Shown one piece after another: positions 26,326 through 35,116 of a DNA stretch of 64,000 bases; position 1 is the first letter of the stretch; each line of letters starts with the position of its first letter. A model generated the notes under the pieces. That model ran no database searches. It was not told where the DNA came from and was given only the letters and a program-made list of their open reading frames with translations. A program made the position numbers and the translations under genes. Origin of the DNA: Mariprofundus sp. KV (GTDB lineage: Bacteria > Pseudomonadota > Zetaproteobacteria > Mariprofundales > Mariprofundaceae); contig NZ_VWNB01000012.1 of NCBI RefSeq assembly GCF_013387475.1, positions 41,289 to 105,288 of the forward strand, in the 5' to 3' direction.

Positions 26326-27540
26326 ATGAGTTTGGCAACAACAGAAGAGCTGCTGGAAGAGCTGCGCGCAGGCCGCATGATCATCCTCGCCGATGATGAA
26401 GATCGCGAGAATGAGGGCGATCTGGTGATGGCGGCGGAGTGGGTGACACCTGAAGCGATCAATTTCATGGCCACCCACGGGCGCGGTCTGATCTGTCTGG
26501 CGCTGACAGGGGAGCAGACGGATCGCTTGCAGCTGCCGCTGATGGTATCCAATACCAACTCCAAGTTTAAAACCAATTTTACCATCTCTATTGAAGCGGC
26601 TGAAGGTGTGACTACCGGCATCTCAGCCTATGACCGCGCCCATACGATCCGTACCGCTATTGCAGATGGCGCACGCGCTGAGGATATCCATACGCCGGGC
26701 CATGTTTTTCCGCTGGTGGGTCGTGATGGCGGACTGCTGGTGCGTGCCGGCCATACCGAAGCGAGTATTGATCTGGCGCGTATGGCAGGGCTGAAGCCGG
26801 CCGGTGTGATCTGTGAGATCATGAATGAAGACGGCACCATGTCGCGCATGCCGGAGCTGAAAAAGTTTGCTAAAAAGCACAACCTGAAAGTCGGTTCGAT
26901 TGCTGATGTGATCAGCCACCGTCTGCAGCACGATTCGCTGGTCAGGCGCGAGGTTGAGGTGCGTATGCCCACTGAGTTTGGTGAGTTCCGCCTGATCGGC
27001 TACACCAATGCGGTGGACAAAGCTGAACATGTGGCGCTGGTGATGGGTGAGCCTGATGCCGAGCGAGCCTGTCTGGTGCGTGTCCATTCAGAGTGCCTGA
27101 CCGGTGATGTGTTCGGGTCTCGACGTTGCGATTGCGGTTCACAGCTGCATGCGGCGATGCGGCAGGTGGCTGCGGCTGGTGAAGGGGTGATCCTCTATCT
27201 CAGGCAGGAGGGGCGGGGCATCGGCCTGCTCAATAAGCTTAAGGCCTATAACCTGCAGGATGCCGGTCACGACACCGTTTCAGCCAATGAGAAACTCGGT
27301 TTTAAAGCTGATCTGCGCGATTACGGCATAGGCGCGCAGATTCTGCGCGATCTGGGGCTGCGTAAGTTGAATCTGCTGACCAATAACCCCAAAAAGATCA
27401 TTGCGCTGGATGGTTACGGGCTTGAGGTGGTCGAGCGCGTGCAGCTGCAGAGCAATCCCCATGAAGATAATATCGCATATCTGACCACGAAGAAGGAGAA
27501 GATGGGCCATATGTTGAATGTAAAAGGTGAAAAGTCATGA
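26326..27540 (+). CDS. ribBA: Bifunctional DHBP synthase / GTP cyclohydrolase II
   Basis: The N-terminal RibB domain makes 3,4-dihydroxy-2-butanone 4-phosphate from ribulose 5-phosphate. It shows ILADDEDRENEGDLVMAAE with the acid motif and FMATHGRGLIC. The C-terminal RibA domain opens the imidazole ring of GTP. It has the zinc ligands SECLTGDVFGSRRCDCGSQL and the catalytic RQEGRGIGLLNK. Key residues of both domains look intact, and the 404-aa length is normal. The start ATG at 26326 has AAAGGAG upstream. It overlaps ribH by 4 bp. Confidence 0.95.
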   Translation: MSLATTEELLEELRAGRMIILADDEDRENEGDLVMAAEWVTPEAINFMATHGRGLICLALTGEQTDRLQLPLMVSNTNSKFKTNFTISIEAAEGVTTGISAYDRAHTIRTAIADGARAEDIHTPGHVFPLVGRDGGLLVRAGHTEASIDLARMAGLKPAGVICEIMNEDGTMSRMPELKKFAKKHNLKVGSIADVISHRLQHDSLVRREVEVRMPTEFGEFRLIGYTNAVDKAEHVALVMGEPDAERACLVRVHSECLTGDVFGSRRCDCGSQLHAAMRQVAAAGEGVILYLRQEGRGIGLLNKLKAYNLQDAGHDTVSANEKLGFKADLRDYGIGAQILRDLGLRKLNLLTNNPKKIIALDGYGLEVVERVQLQSNPHEDNIAYLTTKKEKMGHMLNVKGEKS

Positions 27541-28016
27541 GTTTGGATGCACCCCATCTGGCGGGCAATGTCGATGCTACAGGCCTGAATGTAGGTATCG
27601 TCGTCAGCCGTTTTAACAATGAGATTACCGAAGCACTGCTCTCTGGTGCTGTCTCGGCACTGCTTGAACATGGCAGTAGCGAAGAGAATATGACCATCAT
27701 CCATGTGCCCGGTGCATTTGAGATCGGTACGATTGCTGCCAAAATGGCTGACAGCGGTCGCTTTGACGCGATCATCTGTCTGGGCTGTGTCATTCGTGGT
27801 GATACCGCCCATTTTGATTATGTCTGTCAGGGTGCAATGGACGCCATTGGAAAAGTGGCGCAGCGTGGCGATGTTGGTGTCGGCAATGGTGTGTTGACTG
27901 TAGATAGCAACGAACAGGCTTATGAACGCATCGGTGGTGCGCATGGGCATAAAGGGGAAGAGGCTGCATTGACCGCTGTTGAGGTTGTCAGGCAGTTGCA
28001 GTCTCTGGAGGTTTAA
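27537..28016 (+). CDS. ribH: Lumazine synthase (riboflavin synthase beta)
   Basis: It condenses the ribityl-pyrimidine and DHBP to 6,7-dimethyl-8-ribityllumazine and assembles as an icosahedral or pentameric shell. Seen: VGIVVSRFNNEITEALL, PGAFEIGTIAAKM, CVIRGDTAHFDYVC with the catalytic His, and GVGNGVLTVDSNEQAYERIGG. The 159-aa length is typical. It overlaps ribBA by 4 bp, and nusB follows directly after its stop codon. Confidence 0.95.
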   Translation: MSLDAPHLAGNVDATGLNVGIVVSRFNNEITEALLSGAVSALLEHGSSEENMTIIHVPGAFEIGTIAAKMADSGRFDAIICLGCVIRGDTAHFDYVCQGAMDAIGKVAQRGDVGVGNGVLTVDSNEQAYERIGGAHGHKGEEAALTAVEVVRQLQSLEV

Positions 28017-28451
28017 TTGGCAAATCGTCATATGGCGCGTGAATCGGCGCTGGAAACACTCTATGCATGGGCTTCTGCAGAAAAGGATGGTGGCATGATC
28101 CCCGATCTGATCGCCAGCCGTCTGCAGCATGAAGAGCGCGATGATCAGGATGAAAATTACCTGCGTGAACTGGTTTATGGTGTCACCGATCATGTCGATG
28201 CACTTGATGAGGTGATTACAACTGCTGTGCGTGGCAGAAGTCTGCGCTCGGTTGCCCAGCTTGAGATCAATGTGATTCGTCTGGCTGTCTGGGAGATGCA
28301 GAATCGTCTGGAGATCCCATATCGTGTGATTATCAATGAGGCGCTGGAGTTGACCCGCGACTATGCCGGAGAGTCACCGCGTGGGTTTATCAACGGTGTG
28401 CTGGATAATCTCGCCAAACAGCTGCGCCCTGCAGAGATTGGAAAGAAGTAA
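28017..28451 (+). CDS. nusB: Transcription antitermination factor NusB
   Basis: NusB binds boxA RNA with S10 (NusE) in rRNA antitermination. The 144-aa all-helical protein shows HMARESALETLYAWASAE, LRELVYGVTDHVDALDEVI and RSVAQLEINVIRLAVWEM. It also shows PYRVIINEALELTRDYAGESPRGFINGVLDNL, split here by position but continuous in the gene. The start is TTG at 28017 immediately after the ribH stop, with GGAGG inside ribH's last codons. The ribH-nusB linkage is common. Confidence 0.93.
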   Translation: MANRHMARESALETLYAWASAEKDGGMIPDLIASRLQHEERDDQDENYLRELVYGVTDHVDALDEVITTAVRGRSLRSVAQLEINVIRLAVWEMQNRLEIPYRVIINEALELTRDYAGESPRGFINGVLDNLAKQLRPAEIGKK

Positions 28452-28473
28452 TTCGCAAACAGGCTCGACTGCA

Positions 28474-28971
28474 ATGACTGAACATACACTGCCACATTCA
28501 GTGATATCCAAGGCGATCAGCAAAGCCGAACTATCGGTGAAAATGCAGCGTGATTCTCTTCTTAAGGAGTATGCTAAAGAGGTTCAGGCCAGGAAATTTT
28601 TATGCCGCAAAAAGAAGTATATCATGAATGTGGGGCTGGTTTGGCGCATTCTGCATTTTCTCAACGGTGACAGAACCAGTAAAATCAGGAAGACCGAGCT
28701 GGCCGACTCAGAGGCGCTGGCGGCCGAGAATCAGGCGCTTGCCGGTTGTGTGAACACCTCAACGCTGGAGTCTAATACAGACATAGCCCGGCAGTTGAGA
28801 AAAGAGATATGTGAAAAACTGGATGCCAGGCAGTTGAGTTTGAATGCGACGCAGATGCAGTTTGTCAGAGAGTTCAATCCGGGCGCGTTTGACTCCAGGC
28901 TTCAGAAGGCCGCAGCTGCTGCACATTCAGATACAAATACAGATGATGGTGGTGCAGTGCGGCAGCAGTAG
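28474..28971 (+). CDS. Hypothetical protein, 165 aa
   Basis: No family recognised. It is soluble, charged and helical: a basic segment EVQARKFLCRKKKYIMN, a central LVWRILHFLNGDRTSKI and an acidic or glutamine-rich C-terminus. It has no signal peptide or membrane span. The ATG at 28474 is preferred; the frame is open further upstream inside nusB, but that would be unusual. It lies 22 bp after nusB and may be co-transcribed. The ORF reads to 28971, with two convergent small genes beyond. Confidence 0.5.
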   Translation: MTEHTLPHSVISKAISKAELSVKMQRDSLLKEYAKEVQARKFLCRKKKYIMNVGLVWRILHFLNGDRTSKIRKTELADSEALAAENQALAGCVNTSTLESNTDIARQLRKEICEKLDARQLSLNATQMQFVREFNPGAFDSRLQKAAAAAHSDTNTDDGGAVRQQ

Positions 28972-28993
28972 CGCTACCGGCTTATGAATTCTC

Positions 28994-29425
28994 TTACTGG
29001 GCTGCTCGTCTTGCCGTGGTTCGCCGCTCCTGAGCTCTTCTGTCAGTATCGTTGCGGCGGTCTGATTCGGCGCGCCGCTCTCTCTCTTCCGCAGACTCTT
29101 CCACTGACACTTCAGCCTGTTTGAGCTGCAGCTGTTCGGTTCTTATCAGATGCGCATCCCACGGCTCTTCAGAAGAGGTGACAGCCTGAGTTGCAGCTGT
29201 GGCTGCCACTGCATGGGGCGCTGCTTTGGGGGCAGCCCTGGCAGGTTGTCGGAATTTTTTCGCATGATCCGGGCCGAAATGATCGTGTTTCGGATCATAG
29301 CTGGCGCTGTGGTCAACAGCATCAGGATCATATGTTTTAGCTTCTGCCGCACGCCACAGTATCAGCCCGACAACGAGTACAATGGCAGTTAGCAGCATCA
29401 GTATGACAGTGTCAGTAGCAATCAT
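28994..29425 (-). CDS. Single-pass membrane protein with charged tail, 143 aa
   Basis: The function is unknown. A TM helix (VILMLLTAIVLVVGLILW, residues 8-25) leads into a polar linker with HDHFGPDHAKKFRQPARAAP, and an extremely Arg/Glu-rich tail (EERERRAESDRRNDTDRRAQ). The orientation is probably N-out with a cytoplasmic tail. The tail resembles a coiled coil or RNA-binding basic/acidic patch. It is preceded by another small membrane-protein gene at 29507 in the same orientation. Confidence 0.6.
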   Translation of the reverse strand: MIATDTVILMLLTAIVLVVGLILWRAAEAKTYDPDAVDHSASYDPKHDHFGPDHAKKFRQPARAAPKAAPHAVAATAATQAVTSSEEPWDAHLIRTEQLQLKQAEVSVEESAEERERRAESDRRNDTDRRAQERRTTARRAAQ

Positions 29426-29506
29426 GAGTCCCTCCCTTGTAAACGATATGTTACGATTATAGTTGAGATTGCATGCTCAGTAAACCGTTGCCATATATGA
29501 GAAATA

Positions 29507-29842
29507 TCAGAGCGATCTGTTTTCAGCCCTGTTATTGCGCCAGTTACGGAATGCAGTGATAATCTTTTTCTTGATCACATTGAGCAGGAGTCCGACCGCT
29601 GTGCCGTAACCTATAGCCATTATAATGCTGAACACCCCACGTTCGAGTCTGATAACCTCAAGGAAATCGACCACAAACCAGCCAGCGCTATTGCCAACCA
29701 GCGCCAGCAGCAGTGGTGTGAGAAGAGTGCCAGCAGTCATGTAGGCATAGAATTTAATCTGAGCATACTCAAAGCTCATGGAGAGAAGCAGCAGTGCCAG
29801 AATAGTGGCTGTTGCCAGATTAACTGCAGCGATAATATCCAT
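29507..29842 (-). CDS. Small membrane protein, 111 aa
   Basis: The function is unknown. Three hydrophobic segments are seen: LATATILALLLLSMSF, YAYMTAGTLLTPLLLALV and FSIIMAIGYGTAVGLLLN. A short polar C-terminus (FRNWRNNRAENRSL) follows. The ATG at 29842 has AGAGGGA upstream. Same strand as the gene at 28994, about 80 bp away, so perhaps an operon. No partner is apparent. Confidence 0.6.
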   Translation of the reverse strand: MDIIAAVNLATATILALLLLSMSFEYAQIKFYAYMTAGTLLTPLLLALVGNSAGWFVVDFLEVIRLERGVFSIIMAIGYGTAVGLLLNVIKKKIITAFRNWRNNRAENRSL

Positions 29843-29984
29843 GTATCCCTCTCTTCGTAATGATTGGAGCGATTTATGACAAGTGATGGTTAAGCCTGGA
29901 TGAAAGCATGGTTAGCCCATTGCCTGTTAGCAGTGACCGAGACAATGTTATGCGGCTGGTGTGCAGCTGTGTCAGAGTGTGGCC

Positions 29985-31157
29985 ATGAGTGGCGATGGCT
30001 TGAAGATGATGATCAGGGAGAGGGCGCAGGCGTTCGGTTTTACGCTCTGTCATGTGACACGCCCTGAAATTGACCAGCAGCATATTGATGCACTACAGCG
30101 CTGGAGTGATGCGGGGCTGCAGGGTGATATGCAGTGGATGGCTGAACCTGTTCGCCTTGAACGGCGCAAAAATCCGGCAACGATGCTCGACGGTGTGAAA
30201 AGTGTGATTTCGCTGGCGATGATCTATTCGCCGCCTCAATATACTTTGGCAGAGGCAAACAGCAGTCTCTCATCCGGGGTAATTACGGCCTATGCCCATG
30301 GTGATGATTACCATGATGTTATGAAAAAGAAGTTGAAAGCTCTGGCTGCCGAGCTTGATCTTATGCTGGGTAAGTATGATCAGCGGGTATTCGTTGATAC
30401 TGCTCCGGTGCTTGAACATGCGCTGGCTGAGGGGGCTGGTCTGGGCTGGCAGGGCAAACATACACTTACCATTCACAAGCAGCATGGTTCCTGGTTTCTG
30501 CTCGGTGAGATATTCACCACGGCCGAGATTGAACCCGATCAGCGGGCTGAAAATCACTGTGGCAGCTGTTCAGCCTGTATCGATATCTGCCCTACGCAGG
30601 CGATTATTGCGCCCTATGTGGTGGATGCACGGCGCTGCATCTCCTACCTGACGATTGAGTTTGATGGTTTTATTCCAACTGAACTGCGCCCCCTGATGGG
30701 TAACCGTATCTACGGCTGCGATGATTGCCAATTGGCCTGCCCGTGGAATGGGCATGCGGCAAAAGGTGATGGGATCACTATCGATTACCTTATGCCGAAA
30801 GGGGAGAATAATCTTGCCGATCTTGCTAGTCTGCTGCTGCTTGATGAGGAGGGTTTTCGGATTCGCTTCCGCAAATCGCCAATCAAGCGAACAAAACGAC
30901 GTGGTTTGTTGCGTAATGTCTGTATAGCGATGGGTAATTCCGGTGCTGCTGCATTTGTGCCGGGGCTGTTAAATGTTCTCAATGATCAGGAATCGCTGAT
31001 CCGCGGCCATGCGGCCTGGGCGCTGGCCCGCTTGTGCGATCAAGAACGTCGTGAGATGGTGTTGAGTGCATTGGTTTTGCAGTTGGCACAGGAGAGTGAT
31101 CCGGCAGTCATGCAGGAGATGACGTCGGCAATAAAAGATATAAAGGAAGCGTTATGA
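29985..31157 (+). CDS. queG: Epoxyqueuosine reductase QueG
   Basis: QueG performs the last step of queuosine synthesis on tRNA, reducing epoxyqueuosine, and carries cobalamin and two [4Fe-4S] clusters. Seen: the DUF1730 domain with VDTAPVLEHALAEGAGLGWQ, the ferredoxin motifs CGSCSACIDICPTQAI and CDDCQLACPWN, and a C-terminal HEAT-like repeat (RGHAAWALARLCDQ). From ATG 29985 the length is 390 aa, near the family norm (about 350-390). Neither start has a strong ribosome site. It overlaps gph by 4 bp. Confidence 0.93.
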   Translation: MSGDGLKMMIRERAQAFGFTLCHVTRPEIDQQHIDALQRWSDAGLQGDMQWMAEPVRLERRKNPATMLDGVKSVISLAMIYSPPQYTLAEANSSLSSGVITAYAHGDDYHDVMKKKLKALAAELDLMLGKYDQRVFVDTAPVLEHALAEGAGLGWQGKHTLTIHKQHGSWFLLGEIFTTAEIEPDQRAENHCGSCSACIDICPTQAIIAPYVVDARRCISYLTIEFDGFIPTELRPLMGNRIYGCDDCQLACPWNGHAAKGDGITIDYLMPKGENNLADLASLLLLDEEGFRIRFRKSPIKRTKRRGLLRNVCIAMGNSGAAAFVPGLLNVLNDQESLIRGHAAWALARLCDQERREMVLSALVLQLAQESDPAVMQEMTSAIKDIKEAL

Positions 31158-31813
31158 GTACACCTAAAGCATTTATTTTCGATCTTGACGGTACACTGGT
31201 GGATGCACTGCCCGATATTCAGGCCAATGCCAACCGTGCACTGGAGTCGCTCGGTTATGAGCTGCGCTTAAGCCTTGCCGATACCCAGCCACATGTGGGT
31301 GGTGGTGCACACAAACTGGCCTCCAATGTTCTCGGACTGCCGATGGAGCATGATGAGACCATGGCTCTCTATCACGCCTTTGCCGATATCTATGAGCAGC
31401 ATCCTGCCGATTTCGGCAAGCCTTTCCCGGGTGTCATGCATGTGCTGGATACACTCAAAGCCAAAGGTATCCCGGTATCCTGTGTGACGGCTAAACCGGC
31501 CAAGGCACGTATCAAGGTGCTCGATCAGATGGGGCTTACCCCTTATCTGACACTGGCACTTTCGCCAGAAGACGGCTTTGCCAAGAAGCCTGCACCGGAC
31601 ATGCTGTTTGAGTGCTGCAAAGCGATGGGTGTTGAGCCGTCTGAAACTGTCATGGTGGGTGATACCCGTTTTGATGTGGAGGCCGGATTTAATGCCGGAT
31701 GTCAGGCCGTGGCCTTTGCCGAACACGGTTATCAGGATGTGCCAGCCGAGTATGCAGATCGTGTGGTCTCACTGGCTGATTTTACCGACCTTCTGAAACT
31801 GCTTGATGCCTGA
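31154..31813 (+). CDS. gph: Phosphoglycolate phosphatase (HAD family)
   Basis: It hydrolyses 2-phosphoglycolate from Rubisco oxygenation or DNA repair. HAD motifs: FIFDLDGTLVDALPD (motif I), SCVTAKPAKA (motif II), FAKKPAPDMLFECC (motif III) and MVGDTRFDVEAGFNAG (motif IV). The 219-aa length and cap type are standard. It overlaps queG by 4 bp and is followed by thiE (overlap 8 bp). Confidence 0.85.
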   Translation: MSTPKAFIFDLDGTLVDALPDIQANANRALESLGYELRLSLADTQPHVGGGAHKLASNVLGLPMEHDETMALYHAFADIYEQHPADFGKPFPGVMHVLDTLKAKGIPVSCVTAKPAKARIKVLDQMGLTPYLTLALSPEDGFAKKPAPDMLFECCKAMGVEPSETVMVGDTRFDVEAGFNAGCQAVAFAEHGYQDVPAEYADRVVSLADFTDLLKLLDA

Positions 31814-32441
31814 TAAGAAAATTAGCGGCATCTATGGCATTCTGCCTGCCGATATCGACAGCGATGATCTGCTGACCAGGGCTGAGGCTGCCCTGAAGGG
31901 TGGCCTCAGAATTTTGCAGTTCAGGGATAAAAAAACAGGCTATAAACGAGCCCTTAAACGTGCGAAAGCGCTGCGCGAATTGACGCACCGTTACGGTGCA
32001 AAGTTGATGATCAATGATCTGGTTAATCTGGCCGTTGATGCAGGTGCCGACGGTGTACATCTGGGGCGTGATGATGCACCCAATCTGATCCAGTTAAGGA
32101 ATCAGGTAGGGGGGGATTTAATTGTCGGCATTACCTGTCGTGCTGATGCTGCTTTTGCCTTGTCTGCCCTGAAAGATGGTGCCGACTATGTCTCTTTCGG
32201 TGCTGTCTGGAGCAGTGATACCAAGCCGGAAGTGCCACCACTGGGTCTGCCGAGACTGGTCAAGGCTCGCCAGATGCTTCCCGATGCTACGCTCTGTGCC
32301 ATTGGTGGTATAACGGCGGATAATGTGGTGCAGGTAAAAGCTGCCGGTGCTGATTGTGCTGCCGTGATTTCAGGTCTGTTTGCAGCAGTTGATATTCAGG
32401 CTAAGGCCGCATTGCTGACAGCGTTATGGGAGCAGGCTTGA
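31806..32441 (+). CDS. thiE: Thiamine-phosphate synthase
   Basis: ThiE joins hydroxymethylpyrimidine pyrophosphate and thiazole phosphate to thiamine phosphate. The TIM barrel shows [63 protein letters not shown] and [20 protein letters not shown]. The 211-aa length is normal. ATG at 31806, overlapping gph by 8 bp. thiD overlaps by 16 bp, so the two are translationally coupled. Confidence 0.93.
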   Translation: MPDKKISGIYGILPADIDSDDLLTRAEAALKGGLRILQFRDKKTGYKRALKRAKALRELTHRYGAKLMINDLVNLAVDAGADGVHLGRDDAPNLIQLRNQVGGDLIVGITCRADAAFALSALKDGADYVSFGAVWSSDTKPEVPPLGLPRLVKARQMLPDATLCAIGGITADNVVQVKAAGADCAAVISGLFAAVDIQAKAALLTALWEQA

Positions 32442-33196
32442 GTTCATTGGCAGATGCGTCAGTGGCTACTCCGGTCTGTCTGACCATAGGCGGTTCCGAC
32501 TCCTGTGGCGGGGCAGGAATCCAGGCTGATCTGCGTGTTTTTGAAGCCCTGGGGGTCAAAGGTTGTTCAGCCACCACAGCATTGACTGCACAGAATCCCC
32601 ATGCCATCACACGTATTGAGCCGGCTTCTTTGGCACAGCTGGATGCCGAGATCCATGCTATCTTTGATTATTATGATGTGGCTGTTGTGAAGACCGGCAT
32701 GCTGGTCGATGCTGAGCATGTGGCACTGATCTCTGCGCTACTGGATCAGCGCCATAAAGGCCCGTTGATCATTGATCCTGTGATGGTCTCCAGTAGTGGC
32801 AAGCCACTGCTTGATGCTGGCGGGGTCGATGCACTGATGCACGCTCTGGTTCCTCAGGCAACATTGATCACCCCGAATCTGAATGAAGCCGCTGTAATAC
32901 TGGGTGCACCGTTAGGTGATCCTGTTGCTGCTGTGGCTCAACTGCGTGAGAGGTTGGCTTGCGCTGTATTGCTCAAGGGTGGGCACGGCGATGGGGATCA
33001 ACTACTTGATCTGCTGTGTGATCCGGGTGGAGAGATCAGCCGTTTTGAACATGCAAAACAGGCGTGGGGGGCAGAGCAGTGTCATGGCACCGGCTGCCGG
33101 CTGGCCTCGGCAACAGCGGCAATGATAGCCCATGGTAAAGGGGTTCAGCTGTCCGTGAAAGAGGCGATCACTTACCTGCAGTCATCATCCATATAG
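32426..33196 (+). CDS. thiD: Hydroxymethylpyrimidine/phosphomethylpyrimidine kinase
   Basis: ThiD phosphorylates HMP and HMP-phosphate for thiamine synthesis. It is a ribokinase-fold protein. Motifs: [35 protein letters not shown] and [17 protein letters not shown], then [31 protein letters not shown] and the anion-hole [20 protein letters not shown] (a GTG variant of the family GTGC). The 256-aa length is typical. The ORF overlaps thiE by 16 bp. Confidence 0.92.
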   Translation: MGAGLSSLADASVATPVCLTIGGSDSCGGAGIQADLRVFEALGVKGCSATTALTAQNPHAITRIEPASLAQLDAEIHAIFDYYDVAVVKTGMLVDAEHVALISALLDQRHKGPLIIDPVMVSSSGKPLLDAGGVDALMHALVPQATLITPNLNEAAVILGAPLGDPVAAVAQLRERLACAVLLKGGHGDGDQLLDLLCDPGGEISRFEHAKQAWGAEQCHGTGCRLASATAAMIAHGKGVQLSVKEAITYLQSSSI

Positions 33197-33198
33197 CG

Positions 33199-33549
33199 TT
33201 ACTTATTTATATCTTTTAAGTAGTCACCATACAGCTCTTTAGCACAGTCAGGGCAGATGCCGTGGGTAAACTCAGAATCAGTATGTGTGCAGATATAGGA
33301 CTCAATCTGGTTCCAGTAGCCTTTATCATCACGGACTTTTTTGCAGGATGAACAGATCGGCAGCAGAGCACTGAGCACCTTGATTTCACTTATGTTCTGT
33401 TTGAGTGAATGCAGATAAACCACTCTACGCTTTTCATAGGAATAGAGCATGGCAAGAAATGCAAGAAGGGCTGCGATAATTAAAGAATTATCTATCGGCT
33501 ACGATCGCAAAAGCATAAATGACACGTTGATGAGAATAAGACATGCCAT
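33199..33549 (-). pseudogene. Sensor-protein C-terminal tail, interrupted by an in-frame amber codon
   Basis: Reading from the ATG at 33549 the frame gives a hydrophobic segment MACLILINVSFMLLRS, then a TAG stop at 33499-33501, then in the same frame PIDNSLIIAALLAFLAMLYSYEKRR. A short linker and the motif LLPICSSCKKVRDDKGYWNQ, then FTHGICPDCAKELYG, follow. The Cys-containing motif is the zinc-finger-like tail found at the end of many histidine kinases and PAS proteins. No good start lies between the stop and the ATG at 33450, so the 83-aa ORF from 33450 would lack the membrane segment. A C-to-T change of a CAG codon would explain the stop. It may be a degraded gene or a short real protein. 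Confidence 0.6.
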
Positions 33550-33657
33550 GTAACTGTTTGTTTTTAAATGAAAAAATAGAAAAAGCTTTATTTTTTCGGC
33601 CACGACGCTACACTGCGCAACCAATTTCGCAGGCGTTAAGCCCTGCCGGAGGTTTAG

Positions 33658-34251
33658 ATGATCAAGCTTTATTCCGATGCACACTGCCCGAATTCGCATC
33701 GCACACGTATCGTTCTGGCTGAAAAAGAGCTGCCGGTTGATACTCAGGAGCTGGAGTCAGAAAACCTTCCTGCTGATTTTTTGAAGATCAATCCGTATGG
33801 CAAGCTGCCTACGGTGATTGACCGCGATATCGTTTTCTTCGAGTCAGCTGTCGTTAACGAATACCTTGATGAGCGCTATCCTCATCCGCCCCTTAAGCCC
33901 GGTTCCCCGGCTGAACGCGCCCAGATGCGACTGGCTGTATTGCAGCTGGAGCGTGAGCTCTATGTGCTCTATGACGACTGTCAGAATGGTCGCAAGAAGA
34001 AGGATGCAGTGAAGAAGATGGAGGCCTATTTTGACTCCCTCAATGCCTACCTCGGCCGCACTGAGTATTTCATCGGTGAGCAGTACACGCTGGCTGATGT
34101 GACACTGGCTCCGATTTTGTGGCGTCTGCCTTCGATCGGTCTGGATACCGCCAAATGGGGTAATCTTGAAGGTTATATGGATCGTCTGTTTGAACGCTCG
34201 GCATTTGAACGCTCACTCTCAGAGCATGAGCAGATGCTTCGCGAGTACTAA
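33658..34251 (+). CDS. sspA: Stringent starvation protein A homologue (GST fold)
   Basis: SspA binds RNA polymerase during starvation and stress. The protein has a thioredoxin-like N-domain (LYSDAHCPNSHRTRIVLAEKELPVD, FLKINPYGKLPTVID) and an all-helical GST C-domain (YTLADVTLAPILWRLPSIGL). The family signature and the 197-aa length fit. The start ATG at 33658 has GGAGG seven bases upstream. It precedes a 229-bp gap that holds weak hairpin structure (34286-34320). Confidence 0.85.
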   Translation: MIKLYSDAHCPNSHRTRIVLAEKELPVDTQELESENLPADFLKINPYGKLPTVIDRDIVFFESAVVNEYLDERYPHPPLKPGSPAERAQMRLAVLQLERELYVLYDDCQNGRKKKDAVKKMEAYFDSLNAYLGRTEYFIGEQYTLADVTLAPILWRLPSIGLDTAKWGNLEGYMDRLFERSAFERSLSEHEQMLREY

Positions 34252-34480
34252 GGATACGCGGATACGCTGACTCATTCAGCAAAGAAGGCAGACTTAGGCT
34301 GCTTTTTACCTTTGCGAAGTGAAAAGCTGCAAGGTGTTGGTTTTCCAGCATTTGCTATGGCTAAACGAGTAACATCAGGCAGAAAACTCAGTCTGAGAGC
34401 GGGTGATTGTGATAGAAATCATTTTATCTTGCTGAGCAATTGATAACTTGTGCGCATGGCGAGCAAAGGAGTCTTCATAG

Positions 34481-35116
34481 GTGTTTGAAGTGCTTTACAG
34501 GGATCATCCCGATTATGGGGTGGCCAGTGAATTTGTTCGCGAGAACTTCAGGTGTACCTATGGTGCGAATGTGCACAGCTTTATGCCTAACTTTATCCGT
34601 GTTAAAGATCGTCATGGCGCAACCAAAGCGGTTGTGGGTTACCGTGATGCAGCGGCTGAGCCGCTCTATCTTGAGAAGTATATGGATGAACCGATTGAAG
34701 TGGCGATCTCCCGTTATATGGCCATCCCTGTTCAGCGCAGTGAAATAGTTGAAGTGGGCAATCTGGCTGAAGCCAACCCCGGCGATGCCCGCATGGCGAT
34801 TATCGGCGCCACCTCATTTTTTCATGCTGCCGGTTTCCGCTGGGTGGTGTTTACCGGTGTAACCCGCCTGCGCAATGCATTTTCCCGACTGGGACTCTCG
34901 CCCAAACAGCTTCTTGAGGCCGATCCCAGGCGTCTGCCTGAAGATGAGGTGAAGCAGTGGGGAAGCTATTACGATAAAGGTGATCCGGTGATCTGCTTTG
35001 GCGCCATTCAGGATGGGCATGATAACCTGCAGGAGCTATGGGCTGCTCTGCGTGATACCTGGGCAGCAGCCGAGGAAGAGGGTGAAAAGCTGGCCGGGAT
35101 CAAAAAGCAGGTATGA
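34481..35116 (+). CDS. Thermostable-hemolysin family protein (GNAT-like fold), first gene of the five-gene operon
   Basis: The family (thermostable hemolysin, named after Vibrio delta-VPH) has no firmly known activity. Seen: FEVLYRDHPDYGVASEFVRENF at the start, then a central region with ANPGDARMAIIGATSFFHAAGFRWVVFTGVTRLRNAF and RLGLSPKQLLEADPRRLP. These resemble the acyl-CoA/acyl-carrier binding side of GNAT or autoinducer-synthase-like folds; this is an inference. There is no signal peptide. The start is GTG at 34481 with AAAGGAG upstream. It overlaps the next gene by 4 bp. Confidence 0.75.
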   Translation: MFEVLYRDHPDYGVASEFVRENFRCTYGANVHSFMPNFIRVKDRHGATKAVVGYRDAAAEPLYLEKYMDEPIEVAISRYMAIPVQRSEIVEVGNLAEANPGDARMAIIGATSFFHAAGFRWVVFTGVTRLRNAFSRLGLSPKQLLEADPRRLPEDEVKQWGSYYDKGDPVICFGAIQDGHDNLQELWAALRDTWAAAEEEGEKLAGIKKQV

